Part shown: piece by piece, positions 28,801 through 35,596 of the stretch
Layout of the letters: each line of letters opens with the position of its first letter
Position numbering within the stretch: the stretch's first letter is position 1
NCBI GenBank assembly: GCA_043554545.1
Contig: CP121337.1
Coordinates: 2,542,001 to 2,606,000 of the forward strand
Reading direction: 5' to 3'
DNA: 64,000 nucleotides
From: UBA7330 sp043554545
GTDB taxonomy: Bacteria > Bacteroidota > Bacteroidia > Cytophagales > Cyclobacteriaceae
Translations under genes and position numbers: made by a program
The notes under the pieces: generated by a model
Told to the model about the DNA's origin: nothing
Seen by the model: only the letters and a program-made list of their open reading frames with translations
Databases searched by the model: none

Positions 28801-29119
28801 CCTCAACTTCTTTTGTATAGGCTGCTTGCTGAATGTCTTGTTTCAGTTCCGCTAAAAACTCTTCTCGGGTTTCATTGGCATTGAACTTAAATTCTAGACC
28901 CTTCTTTGCAGCCTCTGACATCAGATGATCTACATCGATACCTACCAATATTCGGATTTTCTTCACCTCCCTCATAAAGGGTTGAATCATGAAGTAGCCC
29001 GAAGCCCGGAAGAAGGCAACCAACACATCAAATTCGGCTACCTGGGTATGCGTGAAAATACCTTCGAACTTTTTAAAGAGGGTGTTTTGGTCGTTGTTGG
29101 TGAAGAATTTGGTACTCAT
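25856..29119 (-). CDS. PLD-nuclease/SNF2-type helicase, first gene of the restriction operon
   Basis: 1087 residues. The N-terminal phospholipase-D-like nuclease shows HAK (132-134, IHAKIYIF) and GSSNLS (154-159). The SF2/SNF2 helicase follows: Walker A DVVGLGKT (~273-280), IIVDEAHKF (DEAH ~347-350), TATPLNNTP, and the C-terminal motif VI region (MQRIGRVNRIGS). The ~120 C-terminal residues are basic and of unknown fold. It is likely the DNA translocase and nuclease of a restriction complex with the methylase whose gene overlaps its 3' end by 4 bp. PLD-helicase plus methylase pairs recur in defence islands. Confidence 0.88.
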   Translation of the reverse strand: MSTKFFTNNDQNTLFKKFEGIFTHTQVAEFDVLVAFFRASGYFMIQPFMREVKKIRILVGIDVDHLMSEAAKKGLEFKFNANETREEFLAELKQDIQQAAYTKEVEEGMIEFINRVGDGSIEIKAHPDKNIHAKIYIFRPANFNEHNSGSVITGSSNLSISGIENNFEFNVELRDFDDVVFASRTFEDLWKEGIDISSGSVDEIKKATYLNEDFTPFEIYIKFLIEYFGKSIEYDPESIEDLPKGYTKLRYQVDAVNDGYQKLMQHNGFILADVVGLGKTIVATIIAKKFFWSNGPRTRILVVIPPPLRESWQKTVDDFDVPGIEFITNGSVHKVNRPERYDLIIVDEAHKFRSDTSEMFHLLQKICKTPRKNASPTGDTQKKVLLITATPLNNTPDDIRNQLYLFQDAKKSSLEVGNLQGFFRPLIDDYRKLKKSNDRDKIAREVKRIYSEIREKIIKPIVVRRTRTDIMETEEYRVDLKDQGIVFPDIVPPKQILYELDEQLDALYDESFNLIKDTRYGLRYYRYQAIKFLSPELKKQYKQADMISDQLAKIIKTMLVKRIDSSFYAFKMSLNRYQQANLAMIKMFENDRIFIAPDLKVNEFILEDREDELIELMENAEDPDRIRQYSPDDFDEELYEGLKSDQTILDNLTRRWNGIDDDPKFDEFYKRINTELFDKTINPEQKLVVFSESKETTNYLKKRLHEKGLDRVLAIESGNVSDYSKTITQNFDANYPLAHQLDDIDIIITTEVLAEGVNLHRSNNIVNYDIPWNATKLMQRIGRVNRIGSKSDKIFIYNFFPTSKADTEIELNKKAYMKLQGFHSALGEDSQIYSQDEEFETFGLFEKVPEEDRDERLVYLMELRKFREQVPELYKKIANMPLRSRTGRKDKSRRDSTLAYLKDRNRDCFYYINPESIIEPLTFIEAAKIYDAKATEKPYPLHEFHYDHVQVALGTFQEEATKAIVLAHQIGAKLGPNEKRALAFINNFNHLDFVAEEEKSIINLARDAIRIGKFQKLPREVNALLKAIQRESGVKPADQLDRLMKILKSYPLLEVTEEVEPVKKDKKQKAVKGLPEIIISESFISES

Positions 29120-29243
29120 AGATTAGGGCCGGCACTTAAAAGTAAATGAAACTTTCCTGATAACGTTATTAAATTTCCAGGAAAGGAATCACTAGCACCA
29201 CTAATATAGACAATGGGTTTTAAAAGAGTAGTAATTTTAGATT

Positions 29244-29579
29244 TCACTTTTGAATGTCATACATCACGCCCCAAACTTTGTGATAAGCATTTAATTTGCC
29301 ACGCTGATCGGAATTTCTAGCTACTTCGCTTTTGAAATTATCATAGTCAATGTTATCCTGTAGAAACTTTAGGATCTTACTCAGTTCATCATCATCAACA
29401 ATAATCCTGTAATGATAGTCAGCGTGTAATGTAGAGATGACCGATTCATCCAATCCAACTTTACTAATTAAATTTTGAAGGTCCTTTTCTTCCCTGGCTC
29501 GTATTTGATATGGTTTAACCTGATCTCCAAATTGTTTCTTAACAATACTATAAAACCCATATTTTGTAAATAGCCACAT
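29244..29579 (-). CDS. Small protein of the MWLFTKYGFYS family
   Basis: 111 residues from the ATG at 29579, chosen because MWLFTKYGFYSIV is the usual start of this conserved family as I remember it (the frame is open to 29603). Conserved-looking parts are ADYHYRIIVDDDEL and NIDYDNFK. No catalytic motif is seen and I know of no established function. It lies 124 bp upstream of the PLD-helicase gene on the same strand and may be transcribed with it. Confidence 0.7.
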   Translation of the reverse strand: MWLFTKYGFYSIVKKQFGDQVKPYQIRAREEKDLQNLISKVGLDESVISTLHADYHYRIIVDDDELSKILKFLQDNIDYDNFKSEVARNSDQRGKLNAYHKVWGVMYDIQK

Positions 29580-29638
29580 AATGTTTTGAAATGATTTACA
29601 CAACTCTAAGGTACCAAAATAGTGCTTATCTTTAGTAT

Positions 29639-29905
29639 ATGAAAGTTACTCACCAGATAGGAGAATTCGTTATTGACCTTACTCAGATTAAATCAATACA
29701 ACATACCGTGAGATATGGTGGTGAAAAAGATAAAAATCGGATTAGAATCACATATAAGTATATGATAACAAAACAAGCTGATGGGGAAGATTATCAAGAA
29801 AATGCGATTGAGGACTTTTTCTTTGCAAACGAACAAATTACCACTTCTGAATTTGTTGACTTAAAAAAGGCTTGGGAAGAATTTATTCGATCTCAGGTCA
29901 GTTAA
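29639..29905 (+). CDS. Small hypothetical protein
   Basis: 88 residues, not recognised. It has alternating beta-type sequence (EFVIDLTQIKSIQHTVR, then IRITYKYMI) and a C-terminal helix. It is divergent from the preceding gene, with 59 bp between the starts, so a shared promoter region is likely. Short but plausible as a gene: it has a good ATG and no competing frame. Confidence 0.5.
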   Translation: MKVTHQIGEFVIDLTQIKSIQHTVRYGGEKDKNRIRITYKYMITKQADGEDYQENAIEDFFFANEQITTSEFVDLKKAWEEFIRSQVS

Positions 29906-29995
29906 AATCAACCATCTGTAGGGGTTAATTCTTCATTCTTAGATGGATGCCACTGCTTCCTAACTCAGGATTTACAAAAACGAGGTTGTTTGCCA

Positions 29996-30868
29996 TTACT
30001 TTAATAGCAAAATATGTTTTTCAAGATATTCTTTGTTGCCACTTGTTAGGCTTAAAATTTTTTCTTTTCCAGATAGCCCTAAAGTTTCAAATGATGATTC
30101 TCTGATTTCTTTACCAAGAACAATCTTACCTGAAGATTCGAAACTAATTAGATGCTTATCAAAAAGAGCATCATAATCAGGAGACAAAAGAATGCCATTG
30201 TCCACATCCAATCGTTGCTCGTCAGTTGAATCTTTCCATGGCTGTATATGAGAAGCAATTAAAATACGCGTATCGCTATACTCTGTTACAGCGCAGCGAT
30301 ATGACCATCTATGCAGAATGCTTTTTCTATAGGCTCCCTGTCCTACTCTTGATGTTACCAACCCACTTCTTTCTGTCGAATTAGGTTTTCTTATACTGCC
30401 ATATGTTTCTGTTGGATCAGAAAAAGACCGTGTCCTCTTCAGTTCATCTGGAATTGAATACTTGTGCTCCCCAACTCTATTGAAGAAGAATTTTATACCA
30501 ATCCTAAGATCTCCTGAAGTATCATGTGTTTCAAAGAAGTCACAATCGAGAAAACTAAGCTCACTTATGAATTTTACTGTTCCCTTAGCGATGTATTCAA
30601 ATAGGAAGACTCTTTTACCAATGGATAAATGATCTCTTAGAGCTAGATTACCTTTGGTGAACTCCATGTCACCACTTTGGCCTTCACCAGTGTATGAAAA
30701 CACGTCTTCATTCAACCATTCGTCCTTATACCCGTGTTGCTGACCACTAGATCCTGTGAAAATGAATATGTAAGGTGCTTTTGCGGAAGGACATATACCA
30801 CTTTGTCTATTTCCACCATACATATCGTGGATATCACTGCGGCGATATAGTTGTTCCTCATTAAACAC
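29996..30868 (-). CDS. SRA-like plus HNH endonuclease (type IV-like)
   Basis: ~290 residues from a GTG at 30868 (VFNEEQLYRRSDIHD). The frame is open to 30940, but only by a TTG start adding a hydrophobic segment I think is not coding. The N-terminal half (YIFIFTGSSGQQHGYKDEW, then VFSYTGEGQSGDMEFTKGN) resembles SRA-type readers of modified cytosine. The C-terminal half is an HNH domain (HRWSYRCAVTEY, ASHIQPW, DVDNGILLSPDYDALFD). Such proteins are typical modification-dependent endonucleases. The HNH call is firm; the SRA call rests on pattern memory. Confidence 0.78.
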   Translation of the reverse strand: MFNEEQLYRRSDIHDMYGGNRQSGICPSAKAPYIFIFTGSSGQQHGYKDEWLNEDVFSYTGEGQSGDMEFTKGNLALRDHLSIGKRVFLFEYIAKGTVKFISELSFLDCDFFETHDTSGDLRIGIKFFFNRVGEHKYSIPDELKRTRSFSDPTETYGSIRKPNSTERSGLVTSRVGQGAYRKSILHRWSYRCAVTEYSDTRILIASHIQPWKDSTDEQRLDVDNGILLSPDYDALFDKHLISFESSGKIVLGKEIRESSFETLGLSGKEKILSLTSGNKEYLEKHILLLK

Positions 30869-31012
30869 TACTAGGCAAAATACTAAATAAAGAAATTGAA
30901 TGAAACGAAAGACATGAATTATGACGTTATTCCAAACCAATATGCTTCAATAAATAATATAGCTTACAACCAAATCAATTACCTTTACTTTATATACTAA
31001 ACCAGTAAGCCA

Positions 31013-31070
31013 AGCTGGTTCTTAATTGTTAATTATTCCCTTATCCAGTTTATTGGGTAAGGGATTTTTT
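31013..31070 (+). terminator. Orphan terminator with GCTGGTTC leader, possible small RNA 3' end
   Basis: TCCCTTATCCA (31037-31047) pairs with TGGGTAAGGGA (31054-31064), followed by six T. It is preceded by AGCTGGTTCTTAAT at 31013, and by ACCAG that can pair with CTGGT. No plus-strand gene ends here: the upstream gene is on the other strand. A short plus-strand RNA is therefore possible. Confidence 0.6.
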
Positions 31071-31096
31071 ATGGGGCTCAGGATATTCCTCATTTA

Positions 31097-31119
31097 GTCG
31101 CTCGGCTGTGCCGAGTGAC
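31097..31119. repeat. REP-like palindrome, left copy
   Basis: GTCGCTCGG-CTGTG-CCGAGTGAC, a 9-bp stem with one mismatch. An inverted, nearly identical copy lies at 31318-31340. The conservation continues outward as TTCCTCA/TGAGGAA. Confidence 0.78.
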
Positions 31120-31129
31120 CGTTATCATT

Positions 31130-31310
31130 CTAACCTCCGGCCATCAGCCTCCCCCCATTCCTGCTGTATTTCCATGCCTGTTCATCGGTTAGATATCCAC
31201 TGAATAAAGGGTTCATGCGGATATACTCTACTTTTTGTTCATAAATTTTGGGATTGTTTAACTCGATTGGATGATTGGTCTTTTTGGCAAAAAAACCGAA
31301 ATATAGAGAG
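31130..31310 (-). pseudogene. 3' remnant of a REP-associated (Y1/IS200-like) transposase
   Basis: The minus-strand frame is open from ~31310 to the TAG at 31130-31132 and reads HPIELNNPKIYEQKVEYIRM followed by NPLFSGYLTDEQAWKYS. This is the C-terminal pattern of RAYT transposases (HPIEL, KxxYIxxNPVxxG, WxYSS). The catalytic N-terminal part is missing. It lies between two inverted REP-like palindromes, which supports the identification. Confidence 0.7.
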
Positions 31311-31317
31311 GTACAAT

Positions 31318-31340
31318 GTCACTCGGTGCAACCGAGCGAC
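31318..31340. repeat. REP-like palindrome, right (inverted) copy
   Basis: GTCACTCGG-TGCAA-CCGAGCGAC, the inverted counterpart of 31097-31119. Together they bracket the RAYT remnant in a REPIN-like arrangement. Confidence 0.78.
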
Positions 31341-31423
31341 TGAGGAAGAATGGAAACATTCCTTTCCATTTACTTGAAAAGCACTAATTTTAAAACTAAA
31401 ACAAATTCTAAAATATCGTTAGT

Positions 31424-32140
31424 ATGACTAATTTTTACGACCAACATATTACGACGGACTTTGACCATTTATTGGAACAGAAAAACATTTATTACCAACC
31501 TTGGATTGGAAAAAATTATTCTATATCCAAGAAGAAAATTATAATAGTTGGTGAAAGCTTTTACAATTGGGGAAAAAATGAATCTGAAAAGGAAGAAATC
31601 GATAAGAGAACTAACAAGCAGAATTTTGTCAGAAACTTAATCAAAGAACATGGCTTTCCCAATACCCTTGAGTACAATATGAAAAAAGGAAAATTATTCA
31701 TAAACGTAGAAAAAACACTATTAAGCAAAAACAATGTCGAAATCTCAGAAAGTGAAGCCCTTTGGGAATCCGTAGTTTATCATGAGTTTGTACAAAGACC
31801 ATTAAGTGATAGATCCGAAAGACCAAATAATCAGGATTATAGAGAAGGTGCAGAGTATCTGGTGTCATTAATTGATATCCTAATTCCAGAATTTATACTT
31901 TTTCTAGGTTCAGATCATTCAAAAGTTCAAAAAGTTCAAAATCTTATAAAGGGGATATACTACAGTAAGGATGCTAAAATTGATGGGAGGATAGCAAAAC
32001 GTATAGAATTTGAGCGAAATGAAAAATCTATAAACTTAATAGCCGTTGGTCATCCAAGTAGTAGTTTCTTTAATTATTCATGGAACAATTGGTCCAATTA
32101 TCTAAAACAGCACGGCCTCTTTATTGAACAAAGCGAATAA
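31424..32140 (+). CDS. Uracil-DNA-glycosylase-like protein (tentative)
   Basis: 238 residues. It has an N-terminal KKIIIVGESFYNWG strand-loop, a central IPEFILFLGSDHS and a C-terminal IAVGHPSSSFFNYSWNNW. The order VGE-x-x-Y, LFLG-S, HPSS is reminiscent of UDG-superfamily folds (motif A and the HPS motif), but the canonical catalytic Asp/His of the named families is not certain. No signal peptide; likely cytoplasmic. It stands alone on the plus strand inside the defence island, so action on modified or phage DNA is a reasonable guess. It may instead be an uncharacterised Rossmann-like protein. Confidence 0.4.
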   Translation: MTNFYDQHITTDFDHLLEQKNIYYQPWIGKNYSISKKKIIIVGESFYNWGKNESEKEEIDKRTNKQNFVRNLIKEHGFPNTLEYNMKKGKLFINVEKTLLSKNNVEISESEALWESVVYHEFVQRPLSDRSERPNNQDYREGAEYLVSLIDILIPEFILFLGSDHSKVQKVQNLIKGIYYSKDAKIDGRIAKRIEFERNEKSINLIAVGHPSSSFFNYSWNNWSNYLKQHGLFIEQSE

Positions 32141-32311
32141 ACAACAAAAACCGGATAAAATGGTTAAGCGTAATTGGAATGATTGACAGTATCCAATAAA
32201 GTGTATAAATAAGATCAAGGGTTAGGGTATCAGACTTTAACCCTTTCTTCAAATATAGCCATAAACTGGTTTAGTAGTATTGGCCAATGTCTAACAGGCA
32301 TTGGCCATGGG

Positions 32312-33088
32312 TTAAAATGGAATCAATATTTCATATTTCCTTTTCAATCTATCCCCATAGTTTTCCAACCCATCCACCTGCAGGAATTGGTCCCAGAGCT
32401 GATGGTAAGTCATGCTGGAAAATATCAGATCTTTTTGATCCTGCATCCTCTGTTCGAATATTTTTAGTTCCTCTTCATGTTTTGCATAGACTTCAAAATC
32501 TTCGGGATTTACAGGGGTCCAATACAAATAGATCAGGTGCTTATTCTCTTTACCGCTTTTGATTAAACCGAGGGAGTGTTTTATCAATTGAGCGGCATCG
32601 AGGTTAAGGTTTTGACCCTCATAGTTACGCATGAGGTCGAACCAGAAGTCATGAAGATGGGAAAGCTCCCGTTTATTTTATGAGGCTGCAAACTTGGACT
32701 CTTTGGGACTCATCCATTCTAAGAATTTAGATTCGATCCCAAACGTTGTAGTCTCATTTTCAAGCACTACATCTAAATTAGGCTTCGTACCACCTAAGCC
32801 TGATGAAAGTTGTTTCTCAAAATTGAGCTGGCTAAAACTGTGGCCAAACAAGTTGATGGGTAGGCGCTTCTTGAGATAGGCAAAGCTGTTAACTGCCAAG
32901 GCCGAGGAAGAGTACACCGCCTTAAATTTGGAATCTAGTTCATTTCCACTACCGGAACTTAAGTCATCAACAAAAAGATCGGGGGTGACTCCTTCGATTA
33001 AGTTCTTTTCGATAGAGTCCCAATGGTTTTTTGTCGAACCGGATTCCCTAACTATGTGGGTTTCAAAATATTTCCTGCCTTTTTTCAT
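32312..33088 (-). pseudogene. PGN_0703-family restriction endonuclease-like gene with in-frame stop
   Basis: One continuous frame of ~258 codons interrupted only by a TAA at 32678-32680 (FAAS-stop-NKRELSHLHDFW). The 5' part has KPNLDVVLENETTTFGIESK, a PD-(D/E)XK-like core with D, E and K. The 3' part has LDAAQLIKHSLGLIK, LIYLYWTP and MTYHQLWDQF, all as I remember from PGN_0703-type proteins. No frameshift is needed, so a single substitution inactivated or shortened it. It overlaps the DUF2779 gene by 4 bp (ATGA), showing the two formed an operon. An ATG at 32632 could allow a C-terminal fragment. Confidence 0.72.
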
Positions 33089-34572
33089 ATCACTTTTCTA
33101 TTTAATTTATCCAAAATCCTCACCATCGCCCAGGTATCCATTTTACAATAATCAAGTAATGCCTTTCGGGTAGCTTCAAAATCACCTATAAATATTCCTT
33201 CGGCCATGGCTTTGAACAGGTTGCTGGCCGTACCTCCATCACTCACCTCCAGGTCCTTATAGCTCAATTCCGGAACCAGGGCAGGAAGTACAAACTTAAT
33301 GGAGTAAGATCCATTCATCTCCGGGAGATAGTACCACCCCTTTTGAAAGGGGATCATGAGATCAACCATCCGATCGACGATGCTATTTAGGACATCTGCG
33401 TAAGCTGGAAATATACTGGCAAGTCCTTTTAACATAGACTTTTCAAAGGTCTTATTGTAGACCACGACTGATCCAGAATTACCACATTCCTTGATCAATT
33501 GCCGTATAAATTGAATGCGGGGATCTGTTCCATCGCTTTCTGCTAAATATTCGGTATGTCTACATGCCCCACCGGGTGTTTCCTGAACGTGAAGGGAATA
33601 TTGAAACGGAATTTGTTGGTAAGGACGACTCCGATCATAGAGTGGAATGGCCGGGTTAATGGTTTCAAAATCCAAATAGTACAATGGATAGTTCAACTTG
33701 TTTAGGAATTCCTTGATTGACTCCTTATCAATAGATGATTCCTTTGATTTAACCCCGGCTACCTGCATCCGTTGACGTTTGCTTAATGGATAATCATCGG
33801 GTATATCTACCAAACGGACGACTCCGTTTTCCAATAGTTCAAACTTCCTACTTCCCCGGAGTCCGGCAACCTCAAATACGGACTTTTCCGGTATGTGATT
33901 CCAACAATGACCCATGAAATCACATGGATAGGGACTACCACAATGTGGGCCGATCGACACATCTGGCACCTCATTTTGTTGCAACATATCTCTAAGGCCA
34001 GAAAGTTTAGTGGGTATTTCGGAAATGAGTTCAGCAACTTCACCTCGAATGGATTGAATGGAGAATAGTTGATCCACTTCAATAGGGCCATTGCGATCGT
34101 ACTGATTGTTGATATGTACGATGGATACATCCACCAGATGCACTCCACATCCGTTGAGTACATAATTCTGTAAGGCAGCATCCTGAATGTAGACGTCCTT
34201 CACACCGGTAGAGCTCTTGACCTCATACATCTTCCACCCGTCCTCATCCTGCACCAATAGGTCAGCAAAAACCAACACGTTATTATATCGAAAGGCAGCC
34301 TCGTAAATGATTGGCTCACCTTGTGCAATAAATCGCCTGGTACTTTGGATACATGCATCAATCTCACTGAAATCATCTAATGAGCAATCCATTCCTCCGG
34401 GAAACAGTTGTTGAGCTAAGGCTCCAACAGAAGTACCCTGAGCAAAAATGGCCTCCTGGTTTTTGCTTATCTGATCCCTTAGTTCCGGATGATTTTTGTG
34501 CAAATACAATGATTTTTCACATTGAAGACCCCTTACGAAGGTGGATTTGGAGAGAGCGTATGTCACATTCAT
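33085..34572 (-). CDS. DUF2779 protein: RecB-like nuclease plus RNase H-like domain
   Basis: 495 residues. The N-terminal RecB/Cas4-like half has C18 (RGLQCEKSLYL), D104 (VFADLL), E117 and K119 (YEVKSSTG) and a cysteine set C211/C217/C223 (HCGSPYPCDFMGHC). This is the one-plus-three Fe-S pattern also seen in the TM0106-type protein of this island. The C-terminal half is DUF2779, beginning PLYYLDFETINPAIP (~293-307), a DEDD-like exonuclease signature. It is likely a DNA nuclease. It overlaps the broken PGN_0703-type gene by 4 bp. Substrate unknown. Confidence 0.8.
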   Translation of the reverse strand: MNVTYALSKSTFVRGLQCEKSLYLHKNHPELRDQISKNQEAIFAQGTSVGALAQQLFPGGMDCSLDDFSEIDACIQSTRRFIAQGEPIIYEAAFRYNNVLVFADLLVQDEDGWKMYEVKSSTGVKDVYIQDAALQNYVLNGCGVHLVDVSIVHINNQYDRNGPIEVDQLFSIQSIRGEVAELISEIPTKLSGLRDMLQQNEVPDVSIGPHCGSPYPCDFMGHCWNHIPEKSVFEVAGLRGSRKFELLENGVVRLVDIPDDYPLSKRQRMQVAGVKSKESSIDKESIKEFLNKLNYPLYYLDFETINPAIPLYDRSRPYQQIPFQYSLHVQETPGGACRHTEYLAESDGTDPRIQFIRQLIKECGNSGSVVVYNKTFEKSMLKGLASIFPAYADVLNSIVDRMVDLMIPFQKGWYYLPEMNGSYSIKFVLPALVPELSYKDLEVSDGGTASNLFKAMAEGIFIGDFEATRKALLDYCKMDTWAMVRILDKLNRKVI

Positions 34573-34678
34573 GATACAAGTTTACAGACGAGTAATCCAG
34601 CCTATTTGCACACTAAAAAAATTAATCTTATTAACATATTCGGTTTAGAACGAGCTTACAAGAGAGGTTTGACCTGTT

Positions 34679-35596
34679 TCAATATTGTTTAAAGGCTTTT
34701 TCATGGGCTTGTTTTATTTGTTTAGCCAGCGATTTAGGCTCAATCACTTTCATGTCGTCACCGAAAGAAAGCAGTTCCATAAGCAAGTCATGCGTCAGGT
34801 AAAGTTTCAATGTGATCTTCAATTCCTCTTCATTGTCCACAATGATTTGCTGCGTATGGTGAAGCGGTAATGTCTTGATGTATTTACCCTGTAATGGGTC
34901 AAAGGATAAAACAATATCCTGTGGCTTTTGACCATTCGAGCTAATGATACCAAAGCTATAACGGTAGCTCTCCTCTATACTATAATGCTCAGGGTATAGG
35001 AACGTTTCATTGGTAATCTCAAGCCTTGTTAACCGATCAAGTGCAAAGCTCTTGATCTGATCATCCTTGGTGTCCCTAGCGATGACATACCAACGGTTCC
35101 TGAATTCCTTAAGCGCAAACGGATCTACGGACCTGTTGCTGATTACATCTTCCCAGAATTTCTGATATTCAAATTTTAATTTGAGTCTGTTTTTAATAGC
35201 ATGTAAGATTCCATGCATATTTTCTGTTCCCTGTGGTCTGCGTTTTTCTAATTGTATAAAGGGCGTAAGGTCCTGAGCCAGATTGAGGGAATTGAACAGA
35301 TCAAATGCTTCCATCATTCGCTGAAAGTTCATGTTCTCTGCTTCGTTTTGGCTGATGAAGTAACCTCTTTCAGATTTGGAGTACGTAATGTCAATTCCAA
35401 ACACATTTCTGATTTCCCTGAGGTCCCGTTGAAGGGTACGTTTTGAGAAGCCAATGCTCAGGGTGTCATCCTGCATTTGCAGGTAGTCAAACTGATTGTC
35501 AATATAGCTTTTGAGCTCTTCATAAGAAGCATAAGGCTTTGCTTTTAGCTTTTTGAGGATCAGCAGGTAGCGGGAGATGTAGCCACGTTTGGACAT
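34679..35596 (-). CDS. WYL-domain transcriptional regulator
   Basis: 305 residues. The N-terminal HTH (~1-95: LSIGFSKRTLQRDLREIRN) is of the DeoR-like type found in WYL proteins. The middle has the WYL domain (VDPFALKEFRNRWYVIARD, with FALDRLTRLEI) and the C-terminus the WCX extension (IVLSFDPLQGKYIKTLPLH). WYL regulators often control defence genes and may sense nucleic-acid ligands. Its ATG overlaps the stop of the upstream GmrSD-like gene (TAATG), so it is translationally coupled and probably an autoregulator of that unit (inference). Confidence 0.88.
   Translation of the reverse strand: MSKRGYISRYLLILKKLKAKPYASYEELKSYIDNQFDYLQMQDDTLSIGFSKRTLQRDLREIRNVFGIDITYSKSERGYFISQNEAENMNFQRMMEAFDLFNSLNLAQDLTPFIQLEKRRPQGTENMHGILHAIKNRLKLKFEYQKFWEDVISNRSVDPFALKEFRNRWYVIARDTKDDQIKSFALDRLTRLEITNETFLYPEHYSIEESYRYSFGIISSNGQKPQDIVLSFDPLQGKYIKTLPLHHTQQIIVDNEEELKITLKLYLTHDLLMELLSFGDDMKVIEPKSLAKQIKQAHEKAFKQY

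Noticed and set aside
30869..30940. N-terminal hydrophobic extension of the HNH nuclease as a membrane anchor
   Set aside because: It depends on a TTG start; the family-like sequence begins only at about 30850, so the extension is probably untranslated.
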